A DNA stretch of 57,061 nucleotides from GCA-001856825 sp049965815 (GTDB taxonomy: Archaea > Thermoplasmatota > Thermoplasmata > Thermoplasmatales > GCA-001856825), in assembly GCA_049965815.1 (NCBI GenBank), contig JBMFVV010000009.1:1-57061 (forward strand), given 5' to 3'. This document shows positions 50,338-57,061 of the stretch, one piece after another. Positions within the stretch are counted from its first letter, which is position 1, and each line of letters starts with the position of its first letter. The notes under the pieces were generated by a model. It worked only from the letters and a program-made list of their open reading frames with translations. It searched no databases and was not told the origin of the DNA. A program made the position numbers and the translations under genes.

Positions 50338-51672
50338 ATGAGAAATGAGGGGGAAAGCAGTGGCAAGAATTTTTCCGATCTTGCCATCAAGTACTCCAAG
50401 GATTATTTAGGGAAGATCCAGACGATGCTCAAGGTCCCAGTACGCAATTTGAGTGACTTTTCTGTCTGGTACACCCCTGGCGTGGCGGCAGTATCTCTAG
50501 AGATAGCGAAGGACAAGGACCTCTCTTTCGACATGACCTGGAGATGGAACGCGGTAGCGATAGTAACAGACGGAACGAGAGTCCTGGGACTCGGAAATGT
50601 AGGACCAGAGGCCTCACTTCCTGTGATGGAAGGCAAGGGACTTATTTTCAAGTATCTTGGTGGTGTAGATGCAATTCCTATCCCCATAAATGTTCACGAA
50701 AAGGAACAGATGGTGAACATCGTGAAGGCGATAGAACCGGCCTTCGGGGGGATCAATCTGGAGGATATAGAATCTCCAAAGTGTTTCTATCTCCTAGAAA
50801 CGCTGAGAAATGAAATGAACATTCCAGTATGGCACGATGACCAGCTTGGAACTGCGGGAGCCACTCTAGCTGGATTGCTTAACGCGCTAAAGATCACAGG
50901 AAGAAATGTAAGGGACACAAAAATAGTCGTTGTTGGATCAGGTGCAGCCAATATAGCAACGATAAAACTCTTCGAAGCTGCAGGATTCGACATAGGCAAC
51001 ATCACTGCGGTCGATTCCCACGGAATTCTTCACCCAGAGAGAGAGGATATGGATATCTTGATGAAGAATAACCCGTGGAAATATGATCTAGGCATCAGAA
51101 CGAACAAGCGGAGGATAACTGGAGATATTCCGGACGCGATGGAAGGCGCGGACGTACTTATCGCAGCATCTAAACCCGGTCCGGGCGTAATAAAGGGAGA
51201 GTGGATAAAGAAAATGGAGAAGAGGGCAATCGTATTTGCACTTGCCAATCCTGTGCCGGAGATATGGCCTAGTGAGGCAAAGGAGTATGGTGCTGAAATA
51301 GTAGGAACAGGGAGGTCAGACTTCCCGAATCAGGTAAACAACAGCCTCGTCTTCCCTGGGGTTTTCAGAGGGGCACTTGACGCAAGAGTCAGAAAGATCA
51401 ACGAACCGATGATAGTGAGGGCATCTAAAGAACTGGCCCTCTTTGCGGAAGAGAAGGGAATCAATGAGAATTACATCATCCCTACCATGCAGGAATGGGA
51501 GGTTTTCCCAAGAATTGCCGCAGCAATAGCAGATGAAGGGGTAAAGGAAAACGTTGCAAGGGTGAAGATGACAAAGACTGAGTTCTATGACAGAGCAAAG
51601 GAGATCATATCAGGCAACAGGATGATGATAGAAAAAATGATGGACCAGGGACTTATAAAGGAGATGAAATGA
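50338..51672 (+). CDS. Malic enzyme (NAD(P)-dependent)
   Basis: Malic enzyme oxidatively decarboxylates malate to pyruvate. The 444-residue short prokaryotic form has the tyrosine-containing VWYTPGVAAVS near residues 42-52, a VGPEASLPVMEGKGLIFKYLGGVDA segment near 89-113 with the catalytic lysine, and a Rossmann motif VVGSGAANIATIKL near 201. An NPVPEIWPSEAKEYGAEIVGTGRSDFPNQVNN stretch near 305-336 completes the active site. The C-terminal phosphotransacetylase domain of some bacterial enzymes is absent. It overlaps the GNAT gene by 4 bp. Confidence 0.95.
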   Translation: MRNEGESSGKNFSDLAIKYSKDYLGKIQTMLKVPVRNLSDFSVWYTPGVAAVSLEIAKDKDLSFDMTWRWNAVAIVTDGTRVLGLGNVGPEASLPVMEGKGLIFKYLGGVDAIPIPINVHEKEQMVNIVKAIEPAFGGINLEDIESPKCFYLLETLRNEMNIPVWHDDQLGTAGATLAGLLNALKITGRNVRDTKIVVVGSGAANIATIKLFEAAGFDIGNITAVDSHGILHPEREDMDILMKNNPWKYDLGIRTNKRRITGDIPDAMEGADVLIAASKPGPGVIKGEWIKKMEKRAIVFALANPVPEIWPSEAKEYGAEIVGTGRSDFPNQVNNSLVFPGVFRGALDARVRKINEPMIVRASKELALFAEEKGINENYIIPTMQEWEVFPRIAAAIADEGVKENVARVKMTKTEFYDRAKEIISGNRMMIEKMMDQGLIKEMK

Positions 51673-52151
51673 ATATGGAAGGAATAAAAATAAGAGACTT
51701 AAAGAAGGAAGATTTGAAAGAAGCAACAAATCTGGTGATGAGACTCAAGAAGTTCAATTCCGAGCACGACCCACTGTTCACAGTGTCTGAAGATCTCGAA
51801 AAGAATGTAAGGGAGTATCTCGAGAGCGCAATCAAACTGGATACAAGGGATGTCCTTGTTGCTGACCATAACAAGAAAATTGTGGGAGTTATAATGGGGG
51901 AAATACACAACAGACCATTTTACCAACCGAGCAAAGAGCTCAGGATAACGGAAATATACCTGCTACCAGAGTACAGAAAAGCGGGCCTTGGAAAAAAATT
52001 GCTTGATGCTATAGCAGAGAAAGAAAAGGGGAAAAGCTGCAACATAATCACCGTAGAGTTTCCCTCCGAGAACCTTCTTGCTCATAAATTCTATACTGGC
52101 ATGGGAATGCGGAGCATCCTCTCAATATACGGCAAGAAGATCGAGAAGTAA
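51669..52151 (+). CDS. GNAT family acetyltransferase
   Basis: A 160-residue GNAT protein, most likely an N-acetyltransferase. The acetyl-CoA loop is visible as LPEYRKAGLGKKLLD near residues 98-112 (Q/R-x-x-G-x-G/A pattern), after the ITEIYLLPE strand. The final strand includes ENLLAHKFYTGMGM with the conserved Tyr. It starts within the malic enzyme stop and is translationally coupled to it. The substrate is unknown; acetylation of an enzyme or ribosomal protein is conjecture. Confidence 0.85.
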   Translation: MNMEGIKIRDLKKEDLKEATNLVMRLKKFNSEHDPLFTVSEDLEKNVREYLESAIKLDTRDVLVADHNKKIVGVIMGEIHNRPFYQPSKELRITEIYLLPEYRKAGLGKKLLDAIAEKEKGKSCNIITVEFPSENLLAHKFYTGMGMRSILSIYGKKIEK

Positions 52152-52266
52152 AGGGAGCTGGCTGTATCAAGGAAGGGATCTGTAGCATAGTTTAGGTCGT
52201 ACCTTAGATACTGCCGCAAAAAACTTGCCGTCAATATTCAAATTACCTGTAATGACCTTTATCCCT

Positions 52267-52611
52267 TCAGGCTATGAATTTTGACAGGTAGAGTGATATG
52301 AGCAATATCACGAACACTGTCGCCGCAATAGCAACGAACGTTCTATCCCTCTCTTTTGCGTATATGAGAATCTGCAGGAATATCCTTCCTATTGGTGATA
52401 ATATGAGAAGAAGAATACCCAGTTCTATGATTGCAAATGCCTTCAGTCTTATGACCCCCACTGAGATGGTACCGAGGAAGTGTGGGAATACATTCGTTGT
52501 GATTCCACCTGATTTAAAGAGGACATCCAGAGGCACGGTAAAATAACCTGAAGAACCTGTTACGAGATAGTCTACAACTCCTATAACAATCACGGCAAGT
52601 GAAATCAACAC
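52267..52611 (-). CDS. DUF1634 membrane protein
   Basis: A small membrane protein of about 114 residues from GTG 52611, with three hydrophobic segments and a VIRLKAFAIIELGILLLILSP core that marks DUF1634. Such proteins are usually encoded beside TauE/SafE permeases, as here. The upstream frame remains open to 52789 and encodes a charged lysine- and glutamate-rich stretch leading into the first membrane segment, but it has no ATG, GTG or TTG. The real start could be a non-standard ATT at 52680, or the GTG given here. Confidence 0.75.
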   Translation of the reverse strand: MLISLAVIVIGVVDYLVTGSSGYFTVPLDVLFKSGGITTNVFPHFLGTISVGVIRLKAFAIIELGILLLILSPIGRIFLQILIYAKERDRTFVAIAATVFVILLISLYLSKFIA

Positions 52612-52715
52612 ACTCCAGATTAGGTAAAGAGACAGGATCTTTGAAGATGCATCCTCCTCCTCTTCCTTCTCCTCTTCAATTTTAGCCTCTCTCTCCTTCT
52701 CCTTTCTTTCCTCGC

Positions 52716-53570
52716 CTAAAGTCGTATTCCCACCCCGTTCAGCAGCATTTCTACCGCAACGACAACTATGATTATTGCAAATACAAGTCTAACAGTGGAC
52801 CCCTTCGTCTTAACTAGGAGCCTTGCTCCGAGGACTGCACCTATGAGAACACCTATTGCGACAGGAGCCGCAATATAAGGGTTTACGTAGCCGTTAAAGA
52901 AATAAATACCAGCGCTTGCAGCTGCAGTCATACCGATCATGAAATTGGAAGTGGTGGTGGAGACCTTGATGGGCAACTTCATGAAAGTGTCCATCGCTAT
53001 GACCTTGAAAACGCCTGAACCTATCCCAAGCAATCCCGAAAGAATTCCTGCTACCAGCATCATTGCTGAACCGCTTTTCACACCTGCAACATTGTAATTT
53101 ACCTCTTTCCCTAGTTCCATGTTGGGATAGTGTGAACTCAATGAGAGCCGTTCTGCGATCGGATCATTCTTTACTGTGCTTGGCTGATTCACCTCGCCAA
53201 ATTTTTTCAATAGTGGCATCACTGAAATTAGGAGAACTACTCCAAATACCAGATATATTATTCTGGTAGGGGCAATGTGCTCAAGAAAGGCGCCCAATAT
53301 TGCCCCAGTTGTTGTGAACAGGACGAGAAACGTTCCCACTCTTATATTCGATATCTTATCCTTAACATATGCAGATGCCGAGCCACTGGAAGTTGCTATG
53401 ACAGATATTATAGACGCACCTATAGCAAGTGATATCGGAACATGAAAATAAAGAGTGAGGAATGGAACAATCAGGACTCCGCCCCCCAAGCCTGCCATTG
53501 ATCCTATAATGCCGGCGAAAAAAGCTGCTACTAATATCAATAAAATATAATACAGCGCTAAGCCCAACAC
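52716..53570 (-). CDS. TauE/SafE family membrane permease
   Basis: A 284-residue permease of the TauE/SafE (DUF81) family, which moves sulfite, sulfoacetate or related small anions. Two glycine-rich repeats are visible: GIIGSMAGLGGGVLIVPFLTLYF near residue 20 and AGILSGLLGIGSGVFKVIAMDTF near 174, with eight hydrophobic segments in all. The following gene encodes its usual partner DUF1634. The presence of a sulfoquinovose synthase 13 kb away makes an anion such as sulfite a candidate substrate, but nothing in the sequence fixes it. Confidence 0.9.
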   Translation of the reverse strand: MLGLALYYILLILVAAFFAGIIGSMAGLGGGVLIVPFLTLYFHVPISLAIGASIISVIATSSGSASAYVKDKISNIRVGTFLVLFTTTGAILGAFLEHIAPTRIIYLVFGVVLLISVMPLLKKFGEVNQPSTVKNDPIAERLSLSSHYPNMELGKEVNYNVAGVKSGSAMMLVAGILSGLLGIGSGVFKVIAMDTFMKLPIKVSTTTSNFMIGMTAAASAGIYFFNGYVNPYIAAPVAIGVLIGAVLGARLLVKTKGSTVRLVFAIIIVVVAVEMLLNGVGIRL

Positions 53571-53610
53571 ATACGGTGATTATGACAAAAGAGATTAATC
53601 TTGCCCATTG

Positions 53611-54069
53611 TCAGTGAAACTTTATGTTGTCAACGTATTTTGCCCTCTCAAGTACTTTGAACTTCGATATACCCTTGGGAATTTCAAGCACTTTTACGTT
53701 GATTATGGACTCAACATAAGCGTCGAAATCGGTTTCAGAAATATCCTTGAAAACTAGGTTCTGAATGTTCCTGAAAATCACCTTCTTATTGTTCTTTGCA
53801 AGCTCCGATCCGGTAATATCTATCGAATTTAGGTCCTGGACAAAAGTCGATTTAGAATCCTTCACAGCCTGTATGAAATCTTCTCCCACCTTCTTTGTTT
53901 CACCTGCTGCAGCCAGTAACACCTTGAAGGCATCATTTGTTATCTCTCCAACAGTCTTTCCCGTATCTGTTGCGAGCCCCTTTACTTTTTCATATAGTCT
54001 TTTTTGAACGCCTTTTATAGATATGTTTTCCGTATCCCTGTTTTCACTTCCAGTTTTATCTTCTGCCAT
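53611..54069 (-). CDS. RHH-like DNA-binding domain protein, unknown C-terminal part
   Basis: A 152-residue protein. Residues 15-50 (ISIKGVQKRLYEKVKGLATD, then TVGEITNDAFKVLL) have the strand-helix-helix pattern of ribbon-helix-helix proteins. The C-terminal 90 residues form a beta-rich region with VIFRNIQNLVFKDISETDFD and SKFKVLERAKYVDNI that I do not recognise. It may be a lineage-specific regulator. It is encoded on its own between the permease and a hydrolase. Confidence 0.55.
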   Translation of the reverse strand: MAEDKTGSENRDTENISIKGVQKRLYEKVKGLATDTGKTVGEITNDAFKVLLAAAGETKKVGEDFIQAVKDSKSTFVQDLNSIDITGSELAKNNKKVIFRNIQNLVFKDISETDFDAYVESIINVKVLEIPKGISKFKVLERAKYVDNIKFH

Positions 54070-54116
54070 GAATGTTGATTGTTATCTGGAATATAAGATT
54101 TCTGGAAAACCCGAAA

Positions 54117-54824
54117 TCAGGATTTTAGAAAACTATCAAACAATTTCCCTACCAATTCTGGGAAATGCACGTGTGGGACGTGACCAATATTCTGCACTAT
54201 TTCAAGTCTACTTCCCTGGATGAGTTCATTCAAGCGCCGTCCGTTCTCCAGTGGTATAACGGTATCATTTGCCCCCCATACAATCAAAGTCTTTGTTCCA
54301 AATCCCTTCAGCTCAGCCTCCCGTATCTTCCACCTGGCATCCGCATTGTTCCTTACGATGTTTTCTATAACTTGATTGGAGTTCAGCGAGCTGCTCTTCA
54401 CAACCGTTTTTACGAAATTATTTTTTTGTTCTTCCTGCATTTCTCCGACTGTCATGCTAATGCCTGCACTGTCCTCCAGTATCAGTTTTTTTGGCCGATT
54501 TCTGTCTATTGAATAACGCAAGGAGACCCAACCGCCATAGGAATGCCCCACTAAAGAGAAATCCTGAAGGCTCTTGTATGAAATGAAATCATCAATAACA
54601 TCTTCCTGGACAGGGATAGTATACTCTATGTCCGGTTTATCTGATCTTCCGTGACCCAGGAGATCAAGGAAATACAAACCAAACGCCTCATCTATATATT
54701 GGGAGAGTTTCATCCAAGAGTTTCCTGTTCCCCCCAGACCATGAAGGAAAATTACGGGATTTGGACCTTCACGCTCTAGGTATGAAATTGTACCACGCGA
54801 TGAGCTGAAATTTTTTCTTAGCAC
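54117..54824 (-). CDS. Alpha/beta hydrolase
   Basis: A 235-residue alpha/beta hydrolase. The oxyanion segment FLHGLGGTGNSW lies near residues 21-32, the nucleophile elbow GHSYGGW near 93-99 has the catalytic serine, the acid is in WGANDTVIP near 184 and the histidine in GHVPH near 218. It lacks a signal peptide. It resembles carboxylesterases and C-C hydrolases of the MhpC type, and the substrate cannot be named. Confidence 0.9.
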   Translation of the reverse strand: MLRKNFSSSRGTISYLEREGPNPVIFLHGLGGTGNSWMKLSQYIDEAFGLYFLDLLGHGRSDKPDIEYTIPVQEDVIDDFISYKSLQDFSLVGHSYGGWVSLRYSIDRNRPKKLILEDSAGISMTVGEMQEEQKNNFVKTVVKSSSLNSNQVIENIVRNNADARWKIREAELKGFGTKTLIVWGANDTVIPLENGRRLNELIQGSRLEIVQNIGHVPHVHFPELVGKLFDSFLKS

Positions 54825-54906
54825 GGGAGGACAGATTCACTTTTGATATATCCTTATTCCTCTACCCTTCCATTAATTATATAAGGGTATAGAATCATAC
54901 TGATTT

Positions 54907-55479
54907 ATGGAAAAGGTTGCTTCGAGGAAAAGCCTGAATGTTGCAGGCGCCCTCCTCTTCGTCTTTTCAGTTCAGTTTGTAATTATGCTCTTTGTGACCG
55001 AGGCGCTGTATCACAATTACAGCATTGCTAACAATTATATCAGCGATCTCGGTGTTGGCCCCACAGGATTACTTTTCAACGCCTCGATAATTCTTCTGGG
55101 GTTGGCGGTCATCTCATCATCCTACTTCATCTATAGAGGATTTGATGTAAAGGTCTTTCCAATACTGGTAGCTCTGACAGGCCTGGGCGCCCTTCTAATT
55201 GGGATATTCAATGAGAACTTCGGCCACATCCATGGATATGTCTCTGACTTTACGTTCATTCTAGGCCCACTGACTGCCATCTACGCCTTCAGATATGAGA
55301 ACTCGCCATTCAAGTTCTTATCTGTAGTCCTGGGAATAATATCTTACTTCGGTATTTTCATGTTCCTCTACAGTGATTCCATCCTAGGAGTTGGCGGATG
55401 GGAAAGGCTGATCGTTTACCCGTTCCTTCTATGGGGAGTAGGATACGGTGCTTTCCTGATGGGCCTATCAAACAAATAG
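54907..55479 (+). CDS. DUF998 family membrane protein
   Basis: A 190-residue membrane protein with six hydrophobic segments, matching the DUF998 family. The family's landmark region NYISDLGVGPTGLLFNASI lies near residues 43-61, and GIFNENFGHIHGYVSDFTFI lies near 98-117. Its function is not known. It begins at an ATG within 10 bp of a possible transcript start, as an AT-rich stretch lies 20-35 bp upstream. It is divergent from the hydrolase gene. Confidence 0.85.
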   Translation: MEKVASRKSLNVAGALLFVFSVQFVIMLFVTEALYHNYSIANNYISDLGVGPTGLLFNASIILLGLAVISSSYFIYRGFDVKVFPILVALTGLGALLIGIFNENFGHIHGYVSDFTFILGPLTAIYAFRYENSPFKFLSVVLGIISYFGIFMFLYSDSILGVGGWERLIVYPFLLWGVGYGAFLMGLSNK

Positions 55480-55518
55480 TGGCCCATCTTTATCCCAGAG
55501 AAATTCCTTTGACTGGAG

Positions 55519-56682
55519 TCAGACCAATCGTTCGTTTCCTTCTTCCAAGCTTTCATCTGACAGACCAAGGGTCTTCACACTGGGTAGGCTGTTCCCGATT
55601 ATACCCTGAAGATCGCCGAACATACCAGAAAAATTCACTATTGTTCTTTCTATCTCCTTTGTCCGTTTTGCCCACTGCCTTTCCATGGACCTTCTCTCAG
55701 CATCTATGTCGTTTTTCATCCTCACTATCCCTTCAGCGACGGCCTCCACCCTCTGCCTAAACTGGGTGCTTGTAAGATATCTGTAAAGAATTTCCTTAGT
55801 TTCATTGCTACCCTCGCCCAACCTCTTCTGACGCGCCAACTCTATGAGGTTCATCCTTGCAATAATTGCGAGAGGTATAGCGTCCTCAAATCTCGTGACA
55901 AATATCCCATCCTTTAACCCAAACGTAGATATTTCCTTTGGAAGGGCCTTTGTCACTATGATGCCAACCTCTGCTCCATATTTCACCATGTCCTCCTTGA
56001 GTTTCACAATCCATTCGTCGCTCCATTCCTTTGTCCTCTTTGCCTCCCATGCGATCTTGCCTGATTCCGCACCAGAGGAATTCCTGACCACTTGAATAAG
56101 GTCCGGACCCTTCGTTCCCTGAGGAACAGGATCCAAGGAATCATATGGAAATGCCGCCCTCACCCTGTCCTCTAATTCTCCCTCTAGAACTTCCCCCTGA
56201 ACCTGCTGAGATCCCTGTTCCAGTTTTTGGTTCAGTTCCTGTACCTTCTTCATCAGACCATCTATTTTCTCCTGATTTTCCCTCCTTTCAAGGTTGTATT
56301 CTTCGTCGTATTCTTTCCTCAGCTTTTCCTGTATCTTCTTGCGCTCTTCCTCAATCTGTCTTTCAGAAGCTAGCTTCTGTTCTCTTATCATTTCTTCCAT
56401 CTCTAACCTCCGCTTTCTTTCCTCACTTTCAATTTTTCTTGCTTCTTGAAGGTGTTTCTCCTTGACGTTAATCTTATCCTCCATCTCAGCTATCTTGGAG
56501 CTTAGCTCTTCATTAATCTCCTCTTTCATCCTTCCTCTCTCCTCTGACAGCTTCCTTTCAAGATCTGATCGGAATTTCTTCTCATAGAGTTCTTTGACCT
56601 TAGATTCAATGGATTCTCTCAGCGCAGCGCTGACGGGGATCTCTGCACCACAATTGGGGCAGGTTACAGTGTCTTCTTCCAT
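55519..56682 (-). CDS. DUF2130 coiled-coil protein with zinc knuckle
   Basis: A 387-residue protein matching DUF2130. A CPNC zinc knuckle at residues 8-11 is followed by a long charged coiled coil from about 25 to 150, then an alpha/beta domain with KGPDLIQVVRNSSG, IAWEAKRTKEWSDEWI near 213-228 and GAEVGIIVTKALP. The D-x(n)-E-x-K arrangement is like a PD-(D/E)XK nuclease core. A C-terminal helical segment has MKNDIDAERRSMERQWAKR. The function is unknown, but DNA cleavage or binding is plausible. Confidence 0.8.
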   Translation of the reverse strand: MEEDTVTCPNCGAEIPVSAALRESIESKVKELYEKKFRSDLERKLSEERGRMKEEINEELSSKIAEMEDKINVKEKHLQEARKIESEERKRRLEMEEMIREQKLASERQIEEERKKIQEKLRKEYDEEYNLERRENQEKIDGLMKKVQELNQKLEQGSQQVQGEVLEGELEDRVRAAFPYDSLDPVPQGTKGPDLIQVVRNSSGAESGKIAWEAKRTKEWSDEWIVKLKEDMVKYGAEVGIIVTKALPKEISTFGLKDGIFVTRFEDAIPLAIIARMNLIELARQKRLGEGSNETKEILYRYLTSTQFRQRVEAVAEGIVRMKNDIDAERRSMERQWAKRTKEIERTIVNFSGMFGDLQGIIGNSLPSVKTLGLSDESLEEGNERLV

Positions 56683-56803
56683 GAATTATCAAGCCTCCGT
56701 TACTATTAATCCTTTTTTAGGTGGGGATTGATGTTAGTGCTCAATAGGGAGAGGAACGTTCTTGACTAATTACTGGGTCAAGAAGTTACGCTTTGGGACA
56801 ATA

Positions 56804-57052
56804 TTACCTTGTATTCCCTTGCAGCACCTCTTCATCCTCTGGTGTTAATCTTACTCTTGCGATATAATACTGTGCTGTAAATGTATCAAGATACCCCTTC
56901 ACAAGAGGAATGTCACCTTCCCTGATCACTATTACTCCCTTGATGAATTTCCTGTAAGGTATATCCTCCAGTATACCGTGCCTGTGAAACACATACCTGC
57001 CATGCCAGGACTTAGAATCCTGTCCATAGAGACCCCTTACAAACTTCAGCAT
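56804..57052 (-). CDS. Small basic protein, unrecognised
   Basis: I do not recognise this 82-residue protein with certainty. It has a GLYGQDSKSWHGRYVFHRHGILEDIPYR segment and a strand-rich C-terminal part, VIVIREGDIPLVKGYLDTFTAQYYIARVRL, that could be a small RNA-binding or beta-barrel protein. AGGG lies close to the ATG at 57052, near the window edge, and the frame may begin farther upstream outside the window. It is probably a conserved archaeal protein. Confidence 0.5.
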   Translation of the reverse strand: MLKFVRGLYGQDSKSWHGRYVFHRHGILEDIPYRKFIKGVIVIREGDIPLVKGYLDTFTAQYYIARVRLTPEDEEVLQGNTR

Positions 57053-57061
57053 TACCCTGTT

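Noticed and set aside
50169..50399. A 76-codon minus-strand frame upstream of the SPFH cassette
   Set aside because: It overlaps the start of the malic enzyme gene on the other strand and has no motif. It is most likely a shadow frame.

Overview
The window is a stretch of chromosome from a thermoacidophilic euryarchaeon, most likely of the order Thermoplasmatales. The information-processing genes are all archaeal: RFC small subunit, an Hjc-type resolvase, RNA polymerase subunits F and P, L10e, L21e and L37Ae, the exosome, SBDS, the proteasome alpha subunit, diphthine synthase, aIF5A and Pus10. An sn-glycerol-1-phosphate dehydrogenase shows archaeal ether lipids. UDP-sulfoquinovose synthase, TATA-box promoters, nearly leaderless starts and frequent TTG/GTG starts fit the same group. 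No tRNA, rRNA or CRISPR array was seen. The lineage is inferred from gene content, not from a database search.

Layout. 1-5.5 kb: an M50 protease, a DedA protein, a lone HNH nuclease, an OB-fold ssDNA-binding protein, S-adenosylmethionine decarboxylase, the resolvase next to RFC small subunit, and L10e. 5.5-7.3 kb: an aIF5A-agmatinase-DUF835 operon which, with speD, places polyamine synthesis beside the hypusinated factor. 7.3-11.5 kb: a looser accessory stretch with a Usp-like protein, an Lrp regulator, an unknown protein, an OsmC protein and a decayed IS110 element. 11.5-21.5 kb: a PDZ-containing M50 protease, purB, a DtxR/MntR regulator with an unusual NRAMP transporter and a palindromic operator, a riboflavin-pathway reductase, SAH hydrolase, G1P dehydrogenase, UPF0179 and a YchF-like GTPase.

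21.5-30 kb is the archaeal superoperon on the minus strand: a metallophosphoesterase, dphB, psmA, SBDS, rrp4, rrp41, rrp42, L37Ae, rpoP, pus10, L21e, rpoF, DUF655 and ksgA. It joins protein degradation, RNA degradation, ribosome maturation and translation. Several starts here are better placed at TTG/GTG codons about 5 nt after a GGTGA ribosome-binding site than at the GTG inside that site. 30-38 kb: thiL, a histidine phosphatase, a PPC protein, ValRS with a degenerate KMSKS loop, and a cation exchanger followed by ribB-ribC-ribH.

38-42.5 kb holds surface-sugar genes: a nucleotidyltransferase, UDP-sulfoquinovose synthase, a GHMP sugar kinase and a membrane glycosyltransferase. 42.5-47.3 kb: a Hef-type helicase, trehalose-phosphate phosphatase, a family 5 uracil-DNA glycosylase and an M61 peptidase. 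47.5-50.2 kb is a three-gene cassette of a small helical protein, an SPFH protein with three zinc ribbons, and a second zinc-ribbon protein. It is the best candidate here for a poorly described system. 50.3-57 kb: malic enzyme with a GNAT protein, a TauE/SafE-DUF1634 pair, an RHH-like protein, an alpha/beta hydrolase, DUF998, a DUF2130 coiled-coil protein and a small unrecognised protein at the edge.
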